A stretch of 8,945 nucleotides of DNA from Acidobacteriaceae bacterium. Its GTDB lineage: Bacteria > Acidobacteriota > Terriglobia > Terriglobales > Acidobacteriaceae. Below are positions 1 through 7,075 of the stretch, piece by piece; the first letter of the stretch is position 1, and the number at the start of each line of letters is the position of its first letter. A model generated the notes under the pieces. That model was not told where the DNA came from. It saw only the letters and a program-made list of their open reading frames with translations, and did no database searches. The stretch covers positions 5,666 through 14,610 of the forward strand of contig PMBA01000203.1 of the NCBI GenBank assembly GCA_003152795.1, in the 5' to 3' direction. The translations under genes were made by a program, and so were the position numbers.

Positions 1-1962
1 TATGTCATCAGCATGCGTCCCGGCAATGGCGCGACGGATGTTCCCGCCAGCACGGTTATCACCCTGTTTACCAGCACTCCCATGAGTCCCGGCTCGCTCA
101 CGGGCGCTCTGCACATTTCACAGAACGGAACGCTGGTCTCGGGTACCACCACGGTCGGCAGCAACGGACAGAGCGTCGAATTCACGCCCGGCTCCGCATT
201 CAGTGCCGGCGCGGCGATTCAGGTTGTCCTGGACTCAACGGCGCAGGATACTTACGGCAACCTGCTGCAATATTTCTCCGGGTCGTTCACCACCTCGGGA
301 TCGCTCACCAGCACCCAGGCCAAGGTGCAGGCGGTCAATCCGTTCCCCAACGCTACCAATGTGCCGCTCAACACCGTCCTCCAGATTGAGTACAACCAGC
401 CACTGAAGGCCTCCACGATCAACAACACGAACGTGGTGCTCTACGAGAACGGCACGGGGACCTTCCTGACCCCGACGTTGTCGCTGTCGGCGAATGGCCA
501 ATTGATCACCATCGCTCCGGCCGGCAATCTGCTCGCCGGCTCGCAGTACTTCGCGTACGTCAGTTACGGCGCCGGCATCGTGACCAACATTGACGGCGTG
601 CCCGTGCAACCCTACCAGTTGAACTTCACGGCGGGCACGGCGACCGATACCGTCGCGCCCACTGTTTTGACGGTTGCTCCTCCAAACGCGTCGGTCGGCA
701 TCGGAACCAACGCCGCCGTCAGCGTGAACTTCAACAAGGCTGTGAACCCGGTGTCGGTCACCGGCAGCTCGATCCAGTTGAGTGGTGGCTCAGTCACGGA
801 GGTGCCGTCGAGCATCAGCTTCACGCCCGATTACACCCGCACCATGATCGTTCCGCAGGCCCCGCTGCCCTCGAGCACGCAGATGGCGATCGCCATCAGC
901 GGCGTGACCGGCGAAGGCGGAGCGTCCGTGGCCAGCCAGACCACCCACTTCACCACCATGGCCGGCGCCGATTTCATCGCGCCCTACGTGGTCAATTCCA
1001 GCGTCCTGAACGGCCAGACGGTGGGGACGAACGCTGCGTTTGCCATGCAATTCAACAAACCGATCGACCTGGGCAGCATCGACGGCGCGGCGGTCGGGAT
1101 CTCCTCCTACAACTGCGGTTACGGTCCACAGTTTCAAGTCCCCGCCAGCGTGTCATGGAGCGCCGATCAGACTACGATTTTCTTCGTGCCCACGACCCCA
1201 TTGGCAGCCGCAACCACGTACTACCTGTATAGCGATTTCATGACGGACCTTTCCGGAAACCCGCAGCAGAATTTCTGTGTCAGCTTCTCGAGCGGCGGTG
1301 GAACCGACACGACGGGGCCGGTGGTGCAGCAGGTCAGTCCGCCGAGCGGCATTACCGGAGTACCCATCAATGCGCCCGTGCAGATCCTGTTCAACGAGGC
1401 CCTTTCCGGGGCGTCCCTGCGAGGCGTGACGTTGAAGCAGGGCAGTACGGTCATTCCGGTGATCGCGTCGTTGTATGACGGCGACAAGGGTATCCAACTG
1501 CTGCCGCTGGTGCCGCTGGCCACGGGCACGGCGTACACCATCAACGTCACGGGAGTGGTGGACATTACCGGCAATGCCCAGTCCAGCTTCGCGGCACAGT
1601 CATTTACCACGGGAACAGGAACCGGCCTGGTACCGCCCGCGGTCGGGTCGACAAACCCGACGAACGGCGCGACGAACGTGGCGGGCAGCACCACGATTCA
1701 GGTGGTGTTCAACGAGGCTATGGATCCGGCGTCGTTCGACCCGAACAACAGCTTCACGCTGAAAGACTCCTCGAACAATGTGGTGCCCGCTACCATCACG
1801 TTCTCGGCGGACTACAAGACGGCCACGCTGCATCCAACGGCACCCCTGACGGGAGGCGGCGCAACCTACACCATGTATGTCGGATGGAACAGCAATCCGC
1901 CATTGCAGGATCTGGGTGGGAATCCGGGTGGCGGCATGAATTTCTCGTTTACGACTCACTGA
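1..1962 (+). CDS. Big_5 Ig-like repeat extracellular protein, 3' part (5' end outside window)
   Basis: The reading frame is open from base 1 (Y-V-I-S before the first Met at 13), so the true start lies upstream. Counting from that Met, the 649 visible residues form six tandem Ig-like repeats of the Big_5 type, at about 1-95, 106-210, 218-320, 325-430, 435-537 and 541-649. Each opens with a P-x-N/S-G-A-T-x-V-P-like edge, has an F/Y-N-x-x-(M/L) strand and a late L-P-L-x-x-x-T-x-Y strand, and ends near S-F-T-T. Only repeat 4 contains cysteines (C368 and C422), a possible disulfide. The protein stops right after the last repeat, with no transmembrane segment, sorting signal or catalytic domain. 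It is presumably secreted or cell-surface, with a structural or adhesive role; any enzymatic domain would be in the missing N-terminal part. A stem-loop overlaps the stop codon but has no T-tract. Confidence 0.85.
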   Translation, partial: YVISMRPGNGATDVPASTVITLFTSTPMSPGSLTGALHISQNGTLVSGTTTVGSNGQSVEFTPGSAFSAGAAIQVVLDSTAQDTYGNLLQYFSGSFTTSGSLTSTQAKVQAVNPFPNATNVPLNTVLQIEYNQPLKASTINNTNVVLYENGTGTFLTPTLSLSANGQLITIAPAGNLLAGSQYFAYVSYGAGIVTNIDGVPVQPYQLNFTAGTATDTVAPTVLTVAPPNASVGIGTNAAVSVNFNKAVNPVSVTGSSIQLSGGSVTEVPSSISFTPDYTRTMIVPQAPLPSSTQMAIAISGVTGEGGASVASQTTHFTTMAGADFIAPYVVNSSVLNGQTVGTNAAFAMQFNKPIDLGSIDGAAVGISSYNCGYGPQFQVPASVSWSADQTTIFFVPTTPLAAATTYYLYSDFMTDLSGNPQQNFCVSFSSGGGTDTTGPVVQQVSPPSGITGVPINAPVQILFNEALSGASLRGVTLKQGSTVIPVIASLYDGDKGIQLLPLVPLATGTAYTINVTGVVDITGNAQSSFAAQSFTTGTGTGLVPPAVGSTNPTNGATNVAGSTTIQVVFNEAMDPASFDPNNSFTLKDSSNNVVPATITFSADYKTATLHPTAPLTGGGATYTMYVGWNSNPPLQDLGGNPGGGMNFSFTTH

Positions 1963-2177
1963 GGCAGTGGGTTGTCGGCGGCTGCGGGTCGCAGTGATTG
2001 ACACAGACTTTTGTGTGGCGCGCGGCAGACTCTTCGTGGACAAGAGAACGAGACGTCATGAACATGGTGCAGCAACATCGGACACGCATGACCGAATCCG
2101 GAGTCACAACCGCATGGTCGCGTCCGTGTGATACAGCTAATGCAAGATGCTTGAGTAGCTGCAAAATGCAGTGGGTC

Positions 2178-2203
2178 GAAAGGCCCTCTGGGCCTGATCT
2201 TTC
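2178..2203 (+). terminator. Possible weak Rho-independent terminator or attenuator
   Basis: A perfect 6-bp stem AGGCCC (2181-2186) and GGGCCT (2190-2195) with a TCT loop is followed by GATCTTT. The T-run is short and offset by four bases, so termination would be weak. It lies about 220 bases after the Big_5 stop and 145 bases before the H-like gene. It could end read-through from upstream or act as an attenuator for the operon. Confidence 0.4.
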
Positions 2204-2216
2204 CGCGTAAGTCCAT

Positions 2217-2338
2217 ACCCTCCAACAAATCACAACCCAAGCCAGTTTTGCCCATCACGTGCACTAACTAGAGACGCAAGCCGGCGCGAAAGAGACGCCG
2301 GATAAGTACAGTGCGGGATCGCACCCAATAAGGAGGGT
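2217..2338 (+). promoter_or_regulatory. Structured 5' leader with a possible Shine-Dalgarno-sequestering helix
   Basis: Two hairpins sit in tandem just before the first operon gene. One is CCGGCG (2281-2286) paired with CGCCGG (2296-2301) over a 9-nt loop. The other is GTGCG (2311-2315) paired with CGCAC (2320-2324) over a GGAT loop. The Shine-Dalgarno (AAGGAGG, 2330-2336) follows directly, with an ATG at 2341. Upstream, ACCCTCC at 2217-2223 is a perfect 7-nt reverse complement of GGAGGGT at 2332-2338, so a long-range helix could close over both hairpins and hide the ribosome binding site. It matches no riboswitch class I can name. Pairing is visible in the sequence; regulation is inferred. 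Confidence 0.4.
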
Positions 2339-2340
2339 TT

Positions 2341-3003
2341 ATGTCAATCCTGTTTGTGTTGCTGATGTTTCTGCTGATCATCAGCGTCCGATATTTCATT
2401 GAACCGAAGGGTCAGCCTGCGCTGGAACCCGAAATGATGTTGGCCAAGCCGCAACCCCCGTTAGTGAGGCGCGAGTATGGGTTTGAGATTCCACAGGACT
2501 ATTGCTTTCATCTTGGACACACCTGGGTCATGAAGGAAGGGGCCGACGATGCGCGGGTCGGGGTGGATAAGTTCGTCACCAATCTGATGGGGAAGATCGA
2601 TCACGTTGACGTGTGCGGAGCCAACCGGTGGGTTCGTCAGGGACAAAAGATCGTCACGCTAACGAGCGGCAGCACCAGCATAAGTCTGCTGTCCCCGGTG
2701 GAAGGTGTAGTTACGGCAGTCAACGACGACGTGCTGCGAGATCCGAGCCTGGTGACGAGCGATCCTTATGAGAATGGCTGGATCGCGATGGTGAAGTCTC
2801 CAGACCTGAAAGTCAACCAGAGAAATCTGATCCAGGGTTCGATGGTGGCGCCGTGGATGCAAAACAACGTAGCCCGGCTGAGCGCGATGATATCGCCCAC
2901 ACCGGCGCTGGCGCAGGATGGCGGGGCGCCGGTCAGCGGGTTGCTGCCGCTGCTTAGTCCGGAGTTGCGAGAAAAAGTGGTGAACGAGTTCTTCCTGTCG
3001 TAA
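2341..3003 (+). CDS. Membrane-anchored glycine-cleavage H-protein-like protein lacking the lipoyl lysine
   Basis: This 220-residue protein starts at an ATG behind a strong AAGGAGG. Residues 2-19 form one hydrophobic helix. Positive residues lie on its C-terminal side, which suggests, weakly, that the rest faces the cytoplasm. Residues about 55-172 follow the H-protein (GcvH) fold: an H-T-W-V strand, V-G-V-D-K-F-V-T-N-L-M-G-K-I, then S-P-V-E-G-V-V-T-A-V-N (118-128) and P-Y-E-N-G-W (142-147). In true H proteins the lipoylated lysine lies seven residues before the S-P-V serine. Here that position is Ser111 (codon 2671-2673), and the usual E-S-V-K-A context is T-S-G-S-T, so it should not carry lipoate. 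Residues 182-220 are an extra tail. It is first of three genes, 30 bp before the iron-sulfur subunit, so it is probably a structural or assembly subunit of that complex rather than part of glycine cleavage. Confidence 0.8.
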   Translation: MSILFVLLMFLLIISVRYFIEPKGQPALEPEMMLAKPQPPLVRREYGFEIPQDYCFHLGHTWVMKEGADDARVGVDKFVTNLMGKIDHVDVCGANRWVRQGQKIVTLTSGSTSISLLSPVEGVVTAVNDDVLRDPSLVTSDPYENGWIAMVKSPDLKVNQRNLIQGSMVAPWMQNNVARLSAMISPTPALAQDGGAPVSGLLPLLSPELREKVVNEFFLS

Positions 3004-3033
3004 CCGGACTCTGCGAGGGAAAGGAGAAACGTC

Positions 3034-3786
3034 ATGGCAACAACCAGAGCAATCCTGGTCGATATCACGAAGTGCATCGGATGCCGGAGTTGCGAGCAGG
3101 CTTGCAAACAGATCCACGGATTCCCGATGGATACCGAGGCGAAGCTTTCACCGACCGCGCTGACGATCGTGGAAGAGCGTGGCGATCGCTTCGTGCGGCG
3201 CATGTGCATGCATTGTCAGGAACCGGCATGCGCATCGGCGTGCCTGGTAGGCGCGCTGAAGAAGACGGCGGCTGGCCCAGTGACGTATGACGGGTCGAAA
3301 TGCATTGGGTGCCGCTACTGTCTGGTGGCGTGTCCATTCAGCGTTCCACGTTACGAGTGGACGAAGCTGGTGCCATATGTGACGAAGTGCGACATGTGCG
3401 CGGGGCGCCAGGCGAAAGGGCAGGCGCCGGCGTGTGTGGAGGCTTGTCCGGTGCAGGCTTCGATCGTGGGCAATCGGGACGACATTCTGGAAGAGGCCGA
3501 GCGCCGCATCCTCAATGATTCGAAATACGTGAAGCACATTTACGGGAGCGAGGAAGCCGGGGGAACGTCGGTGTTCTTCATTTCCGATGTGCCCTTCGAG
3601 AAACTAGGCTTTGCGGCAGCGCCCAAGCAGGCGATGCCGTTACTCACAGCGAGTGCATTGGGCGACGGACCTACGGTGATTCTGGTGGGCGGAGCATTGC
3701 TCTCCGGGCTGTATTGGATCACGCAACGCCGGGCGCTGGTTGCTCTGGCCGAGGCCCGCGAGAAATCGATCAAAGAAAGGAACTGA
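3034..3786 (+). CDS. hybA: HybA-like four-cluster [4Fe-4S] ferredoxin subunit with C-terminal membrane anchor
   Basis: This 250-residue electron-transfer subunit has sixteen cysteines in four groups: C14/17/20/24, C58/61/66/70, C90/93/96/100 and C119/122/134/138. That is the pattern of HybA/DmsB/PsrB-type proteins holding four [4Fe-4S] clusters. The stretch C-M-H-C-x-x-P-A-C to G-C-R-Y-C-L-V-A-C-P-F closely resembles HybA. A hydrophobic helix at about 213-229 precedes a basic tail (Q-R-R and onward), matching the HybA C-terminal anchor. The start is firm: AAGGAG at 3021-3026 lies 7 nt upstream, and the upstream frame is closed by the TAA of the preceding gene. The usual HybA twin-arginine signal is therefore truly absent. 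It should pass electrons between an unseen catalytic subunit and HybB. The HybB gene begins 3 bp after its stop. An isolated DmsB/PsrB-type name is possible, but the HybB partner favours HybA. Confidence 0.85.
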   Translation: MATTRAILVDITKCIGCRSCEQACKQIHGFPMDTEAKLSPTALTIVEERGDRFVRRMCMHCQEPACASACLVGALKKTAAGPVTYDGSKCIGCRYCLVACPFSVPRYEWTKLVPYVTKCDMCAGRQAKGQAPACVEACPVQASIVGNRDDILEEAERRILNDSKYVKHIYGSEEAGGTSVFFISDVPFEKLGFAAAPKQAMPLLTASALGDGPTVILVGGALLSGLYWITQRRALVALAEAREKSIKERN

Positions 3787-3789
3787 GCC

Positions 3790-4992
3790 ATGTCTGCCAA
3801 AAGCACGACTGCCACAGGAACGAGTGCCACAAGATTTCCAAGAATCAGTTTTTGGCGAACCGTGGTGGCGATCATATTCGCCGCGGGTCTCTATTCGATG
3901 TATGCGCGCTTCGCGCTGGGCTTCAAACTTGCGACTAACCTTACCGATCCCCAGCCTTGGGGCTTGTGGGTCGGGCTGGGAACGCTGTGCGGCGTTGGAC
4001 TATCGGCCGGCGGGTTTGCCATCGCGGCCGCAGTATATCTATTGGGCCTTGACCGCTATCGGCCGATCCTGCGCACGTCCGTGCTCATCTCGTTCCTGGG
4101 ATATTGCACGGTATGTGTGGGGATGTTGTATGAGCTGGGAATTCCGTGGAGAATCTGGCATCCGATCGTGATGTGGAACCGGCACTCGGTGTTATTCGAG
4201 GTGTCATGGTGCGTGATGCTCTACACCACAGTGCTGGCGCTGGAGTTCTCACCGTCGCTGGTGGAAAAGCTGCCCTGGGTACGAGTGAGGGAGCTTTACC
4301 TGCGCTGGCACCATAGCATTCTGATTGCCCTGGTACTGGCCGGCACGCTGCTCTCTTCGATGCACCAGTCGTTCTTGGGCGGGCTGTACCTGATCACGAA
4401 AGGGCGGCTGGATCCGCTCTGGTACTCACCGTACCTGACCACGATGTTTTACCTTTCGGCGATCCCAGCCGGATTAGCGGTAACCATCATGGCGATTTAC
4501 CTCTGCGTGCGCTCGCTGAACGCTCGGGTCGATATGAACATTCTGAGCGATGTGAGCCGGGTGATTGCGCCACTGCTGGCAATCTATGGGGTATTCCGGG
4601 TCGTCGATCTGATCAACCGGGATGCGACACAGTATCTGTGGATGTGGCGCGAGGCAACGGGGCTGTTCTGGCTGGAGATCGCGTTGCTGGTGGTTGTGCC
4701 GCTGGTGCTGCTGAACCTGAAGAAGGTGCGCGAGAACCCGATGTATCTGTATTGGACTTGCGCCGTGATCGTGATGGGATTCATGACGAACCGGTTGAAT
4801 GTCTCGATCACCGCGCTGCAGACCAGTTCCGCCGCTTACTATGTGCCGAAGTGGACGGAGTTCGCGGCGTCGCTGGCGACCATCACGGCCGCGGCAGTGG
4901 CCTTCCGTTACGCCGTAATCTATCTGGATATTTTGCCCAAGAACCCGCCCCGGGAGCGGTGGCTGGTTCCAAGTGCTCCCGCGCAAGCGTAG
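3790..4992 (+). CDS. hybB: HybB/NrfD-family integral membrane quinone-interacting subunit
   Basis: This 400-residue polytopic protein has about ten predicted helices, near 21-43, 58-84, 93-116, 133-152, 172-194, 214-240, 256-276, 290-310, 318-336 and 357-380, the number expected for HybB. Recognisable family segments are G-L-W-V-G-L-G-T-L-C-G-V (58-69), H-P-I-V-M-W-N-R-H-S-V-L-F-E-V-S-W (124-140), H-H-S-I-L-I-A-L (174-181) and S-S-M-H-Q-S (189-194). In hydrogenase-2 and related complexes HybB exchanges electrons with the quinone pool and may couple this to proton movement. No c-type heme motif (CxxCH) is present, as expected for NrfD-type proteins. It starts 3 bp after the hybA-like stop, with AAAGG (3776-3780) as ribosome binding site, and is followed closely by a strong terminator, so it is the last gene of the operon. 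The family call is firm; the physiological partner is unknown. Confidence 0.92.
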   Translation: MSAKSTTATGTSATRFPRISFWRTVVAIIFAAGLYSMYARFALGFKLATNLTDPQPWGLWVGLGTLCGVGLSAGGFAIAAAVYLLGLDRYRPILRTSVLISFLGYCTVCVGMLYELGIPWRIWHPIVMWNRHSVLFEVSWCVMLYTTVLALEFSPSLVEKLPWVRVRELYLRWHHSILIALVLAGTLLSSMHQSFLGGLYLITKGRLDPLWYSPYLTTMFYLSAIPAGLAVTIMAIYLCVRSLNARVDMNILSDVSRVIAPLLAIYGVFRVVDLINRDATQYLWMWREATGLFWLEIALLVVVPLVLLNLKKVRENPMYLYWTCAVIVMGFMTNRLNVSITALQTSSAAYYVPKWTEFAASLATITAAAVAFRYAVIYLDILPKNPPRERWLVPSAPAQA

Positions 4993-5006
4993 ACTGCATT
5001 AATTCG

Positions 5007-5036
5007 AAAACCCCGGGCGAGGAGCCCGGGGTTTTT
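5007..5036. terminator. Strong bidirectional Rho-independent terminator
   Basis: A perfect 8-bp stem, CCCCGGGC (5011-5018) and GCCCGGGG (5024-5031), closes a GAGGA loop. AAAA (5007-5010) flanks the left side and TTTTT (5032-5036) the right, extending the stem to 12 bp. Because A and T tracts flank both sides, it works from either strand. It ends the HybB operon from the left and can end the convergent lipoprotein gene, whose stop is at 5123, from the right. Confidence 0.93.
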
Positions 5037-5122
5037 CATTTGGTGGTGATGCAGTTTAAGGCCACTGCTCCCGAACAGATTTCCCGGCAGGGACTGCGCC
5101 TGCCGGAAGCGGTTCCGGAGTA

Positions 5123-7063
5123 TTACTTCCCCGTGCCGGCAAGGGCGGAGGTGAGTGGACTTGGAATTGCGTTGCTCAACACCTGCAGGGTAGCGTTTCG
5201 CACCCCGGTTGCCGATGGCGTAAACGTCAGGCTGATGGTGCACGAGGACAGAGCAGCGACGCTTCCGCCACAGGTTGTGGAGGCGATGGTAAAGTCCCCC
5301 GCATTGGTTCCTGTGACGCTGATTCCACCCAAGGTAACGGATGTCTTCAGCAGATTCTTGAAGGTCGCAGTTTTCGCGACGCTGGTCTGGCCCACAACCG
5401 TCTTGGCGAATGGAATCGTCGCGGGAGTCAGCTTGACCGCAACTGTTGCCGTGCCGGTCAGGCTCACCGACTGCGGGCTATTGGTGGCGCTGTCAGTAAG
5501 CGTCAAAGCGGCGCTCCTTGCACCCGTGGTGCTGGGCGCAAAGGCGACTTTAATCTGGCAGGAAGCACTGGCGGGAATGCTGGATCCGCAAGTGCTGGAT
5601 GAAATCAGGAAATCGCCGGGATTGGCGCCGGTGAAGCCGACGCTGGAAACGGTGATTGCCGCGGTGTTGGTGTTTTTGACGGTGACGGTCTTCGCAGCGC
5701 TGGTTGCGCCCGCCTTGGTAGTTGGGAAGGCCAACGAAGAGGGAGAAACCGTCAAGGGTCCGCTGCCACCGGTGCCGACGGTGATTGTGGCAGAAGCCGT
5801 CACCGCACTGTTGACGGTATCCGTGGCAGTGACGGACTGACTGCCGTTGGTATTCAGGGTGATGCTGAAGGTGTGACTTCCCTGGTCACTGTTGTTGAAC
5901 GCGTAATCCGACGGAAGCACAGCCGCCCCGTCACTGCTGGTGAAGTGAACCGTTCCAATGTAGCTCGCCATGGTGCCGCCACTGGTCGGGTTCTGCGCCG
6001 TCACGGTGAGATTGAAGGAGGAGCCAGGGGTCGCGCTGCCAGGCGCTGCCAACTGGTAAGCCGGATGCTGCCCGAGGGCAACGCAGGAACCGAGCGAATT
6101 CGACCACTGCTTCTGGACCGTCCAGCTGGCTCCGCCGGCGGTTACGGTTGCCTGCTGGGCATTGCAGATATCGCCGATCTCGCCGTTGACCGGGTCATAC
6201 CAGGCGAGGGGAGCTGCAATGTTGTTTGCGATCCCGACCTCAATGTCAGTCGCGGACTCGGCCAGTTCGTGAGACGAAACCGAAGTTGTGTCTTTCAGGT
6301 AATCCGGATCGGAACCGCAGCCGCCGAAACAACTGCTGCTCGGACCCATGTCGGGGAAAACTCCATAGGCGATGTTCTTGGAATTGAATTGGCTAGTCGT
6401 AGTGCCGTGGTAGGCGCAGAAGACTACGCAGCTCTTCGATCCCTGCAACGTGATGGTCACATTGAGCGGAAAGTAAATCATGTAGAGAGTATTGACGTTA
6501 CCGTCGTTGTCGAGTTCGGGCGGAGGCAGGAATCCGCCGTTGATCTGGGCCAGAAGTTCAGTTTGAATCCCGGTGTCGTCGATTGTGCACTTGGTGCCGT
6601 TATTGCACGTCGACGGGGCAATGGTAAAGGTTCCTCCGGTCGTCCCCCGTCCAATCGACTGGTTGGTGCCGCTCCCACCGCCTTTTGGAGTGACATTGGT
6701 GGCATACTCGCTCAGCAAGTCGTAGAAGGTGCTGTCGGTGATCGCCGAGTAGAACTCTGGCAGGGTGGTCTGGACTTTTGAGTCCACTTTGTTGGTCCAG
6801 AAAACAGTAACCACATTCACATTCGAGATGACCGGACCACCGTAGTAGTTGAGGTGGGTTCCTAACGGCGGCTGGATAGCCTTTCCCTTGGCGGTCACCA
6901 TGGGCACGATATGAAGCGGGCGAGCGGGTTGCACCGCCGGACTGCCGGTCTTCTGCGCGGCAGCGGTGCCCGCGGAACTGCAAGCAATGAGCAGCGTTAT
7001 GCAGAGAGCGAAGAGAACTTTGGAAACAGCCGATCTGGCTTTGCAGTTGTGCGAACGGGACAT
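5123..7063 (-). CDS. Predicted lipoprotein: EXORDIUM/PHI-1-like domain, Ig-like domain and two choice-of-anchor-D domains
   Basis: This 646-residue predicted exported protein starts with a basic, hydrophobic signal ending in the lipobox L-I-A-C (Cys28), then S-S; signal peptidase I cleavage after T-A-A-A is an alternative. Residues about 70-330 resemble the EXORDIUM/phosphate-induced-1 family: an N-Y-Y-G-G-P-V-x-x-x-V-N-V-x-x-V-F-W edge, then S-S-H-E-L-A-E-S-A-T-D (263-273) and W-Y-D-P-V-N-G-E-I-G-D-I-C (288-300). Paired cysteines (153/159, 212/216, 245/249, 300/327) suit an exported protein. An Ig-like domain follows (about 335-430), then two choice-of-anchor-D (ASPM/SPD-2/Hydin-like) domains (436-540, 544-646), each with a cysteine pair about ten residues apart. 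HELAE recalls HExxH zinc motifs but lacks the second His, so protease activity is unproven. The ATG at 7063 is preferred over an in-frame TTG at 7078 because AAGGAG lies 6 nt before the ATG. Confidence 0.75.
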   Translation of the reverse strand: MSRSHNCKARSAVSKVLFALCITLLIACSSAGTAAAQKTGSPAVQPARPLHIVPMVTAKGKAIQPPLGTHLNYYGGPVISNVNVVTVFWTNKVDSKVQTTLPEFYSAITDSTFYDLLSEYATNVTPKGGGSGTNQSIGRGTTGGTFTIAPSTCNNGTKCTIDDTGIQTELLAQINGGFLPPPELDNDGNVNTLYMIYFPLNVTITLQGSKSCVVFCAYHGTTTSQFNSKNIAYGVFPDMGPSSSCFGGCGSDPDYLKDTTSVSSHELAESATDIEVGIANNIAAPLAWYDPVNGEIGDICNAQQATVTAGGASWTVQKQWSNSLGSCVALGQHPAYQLAAPGSATPGSSFNLTVTAQNPTSGGTMASYIGTVHFTSSDGAAVLPSDYAFNNSDQGSHTFSITLNTNGSQSVTATDTVNSAVTASATITVGTGGSGPLTVSPSSLAFPTTKAGATSAAKTVTVKNTNTAAITVSSVGFTGANPGDFLISSSTCGSSIPASASCQIKVAFAPSTTGARSAALTLTDSATNSPQSVSLTGTATVAVKLTPATIPFAKTVVGQTSVAKTATFKNLLKTSVTLGGISVTGTNAGDFTIASTTCGGSVAALSSCTISLTFTPSATGVRNATLQVLSNAIPSPLTSALAGTGK

Positions 7064-7069
7064 TGCAAT

Positions 7070-7075
7070 CTCCTT
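7070..7075 (-). promoter_or_regulatory. Ribosome binding site that fixes the lipoprotein start at 7063
   Basis: AAGGAG on the - strand lies 6 nt before the ATG at 7063-7061. The alternative in-frame start, TTG at 7078-7076, directly abuts this motif, so translation from it would read through the Shine-Dalgarno itself. No comparable motif precedes the TTG. Confidence 0.85.

Larger units (their letters stand above)
1963..2340. other. Intergenic region with leader structures, no credible gene
   Basis: This 378-bp gap separates the Big_5 gene from the H-like/hybAB operon. Short frames exist on both strands, but none has a convincing ribosome binding site or a recognisable product. A small stem-loop (CACTG/CAGTG, 1957-1969) overlaps the upstream stop. 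Another (CTGCA/TGCAG, 2159-2171) precedes a GC-rich terminator-like hairpin. The last 125 bases look like an mRNA leader. A consensus TTGACA sits at 1998-2003, but no -10 lies 16-18 bp downstream, so I do not call a promoter. Confidence 0.6.

Noticed and set aside
1968..1983. GG-N10-GC pair that might be a sigma54 site for the hybAB operon
   Set aside because: Apart from the GG/GC pair it barely matches the consensus and lies 360 bp from the operon start; no other site in the leader region is better.
1998..2210. Possible small gene in the intergenic gap (TTG at 1998 or ATG at 2058)
   Set aside because: No Shine-Dalgarno before either start, no recognisable composition or domain, and it overlaps the terminator-like hairpin.
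2256..2324. Possible GEMM (c-di-GMP or cAMP-GMP) riboswitch, because ACGCAAGCC at 2274-2282 resembles a conserved GEMM element
   Set aside because: The helix that should precede this element and the downstream GGUAGGUAGCGGGG-like receptor segment are absent; the match is too short.
2341..3003. Annotation as a functional glycine cleavage system H protein
   Set aside because: The lipoyl lysine is replaced by Ser, a membrane helix is present, and no gcvT or gcvP is nearby.
4638..5840. Long + strand open frame across the hybB end, the terminator and the lipoprotein 3' end
   Set aside because: It reads through a strong terminator, overlaps hybB in another frame and is antisense to the lipoprotein coding sequence; its translation has no recognisable domain.
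6250..6270. HELAE in the lipoprotein as a standard HExxH zinc protease site
   Set aside because: The second histidine is replaced by Glu and no third ligand can be assigned with confidence, so I do not call a protease.
5873..6781. 302-codon + strand frame antisense to the lipoprotein gene
   Set aside because: Its product is low-complexity and Arg/Gly-rich, as expected from the antisense of a GC-rich gene; the opposite strand has clear signal peptide and domain structure.
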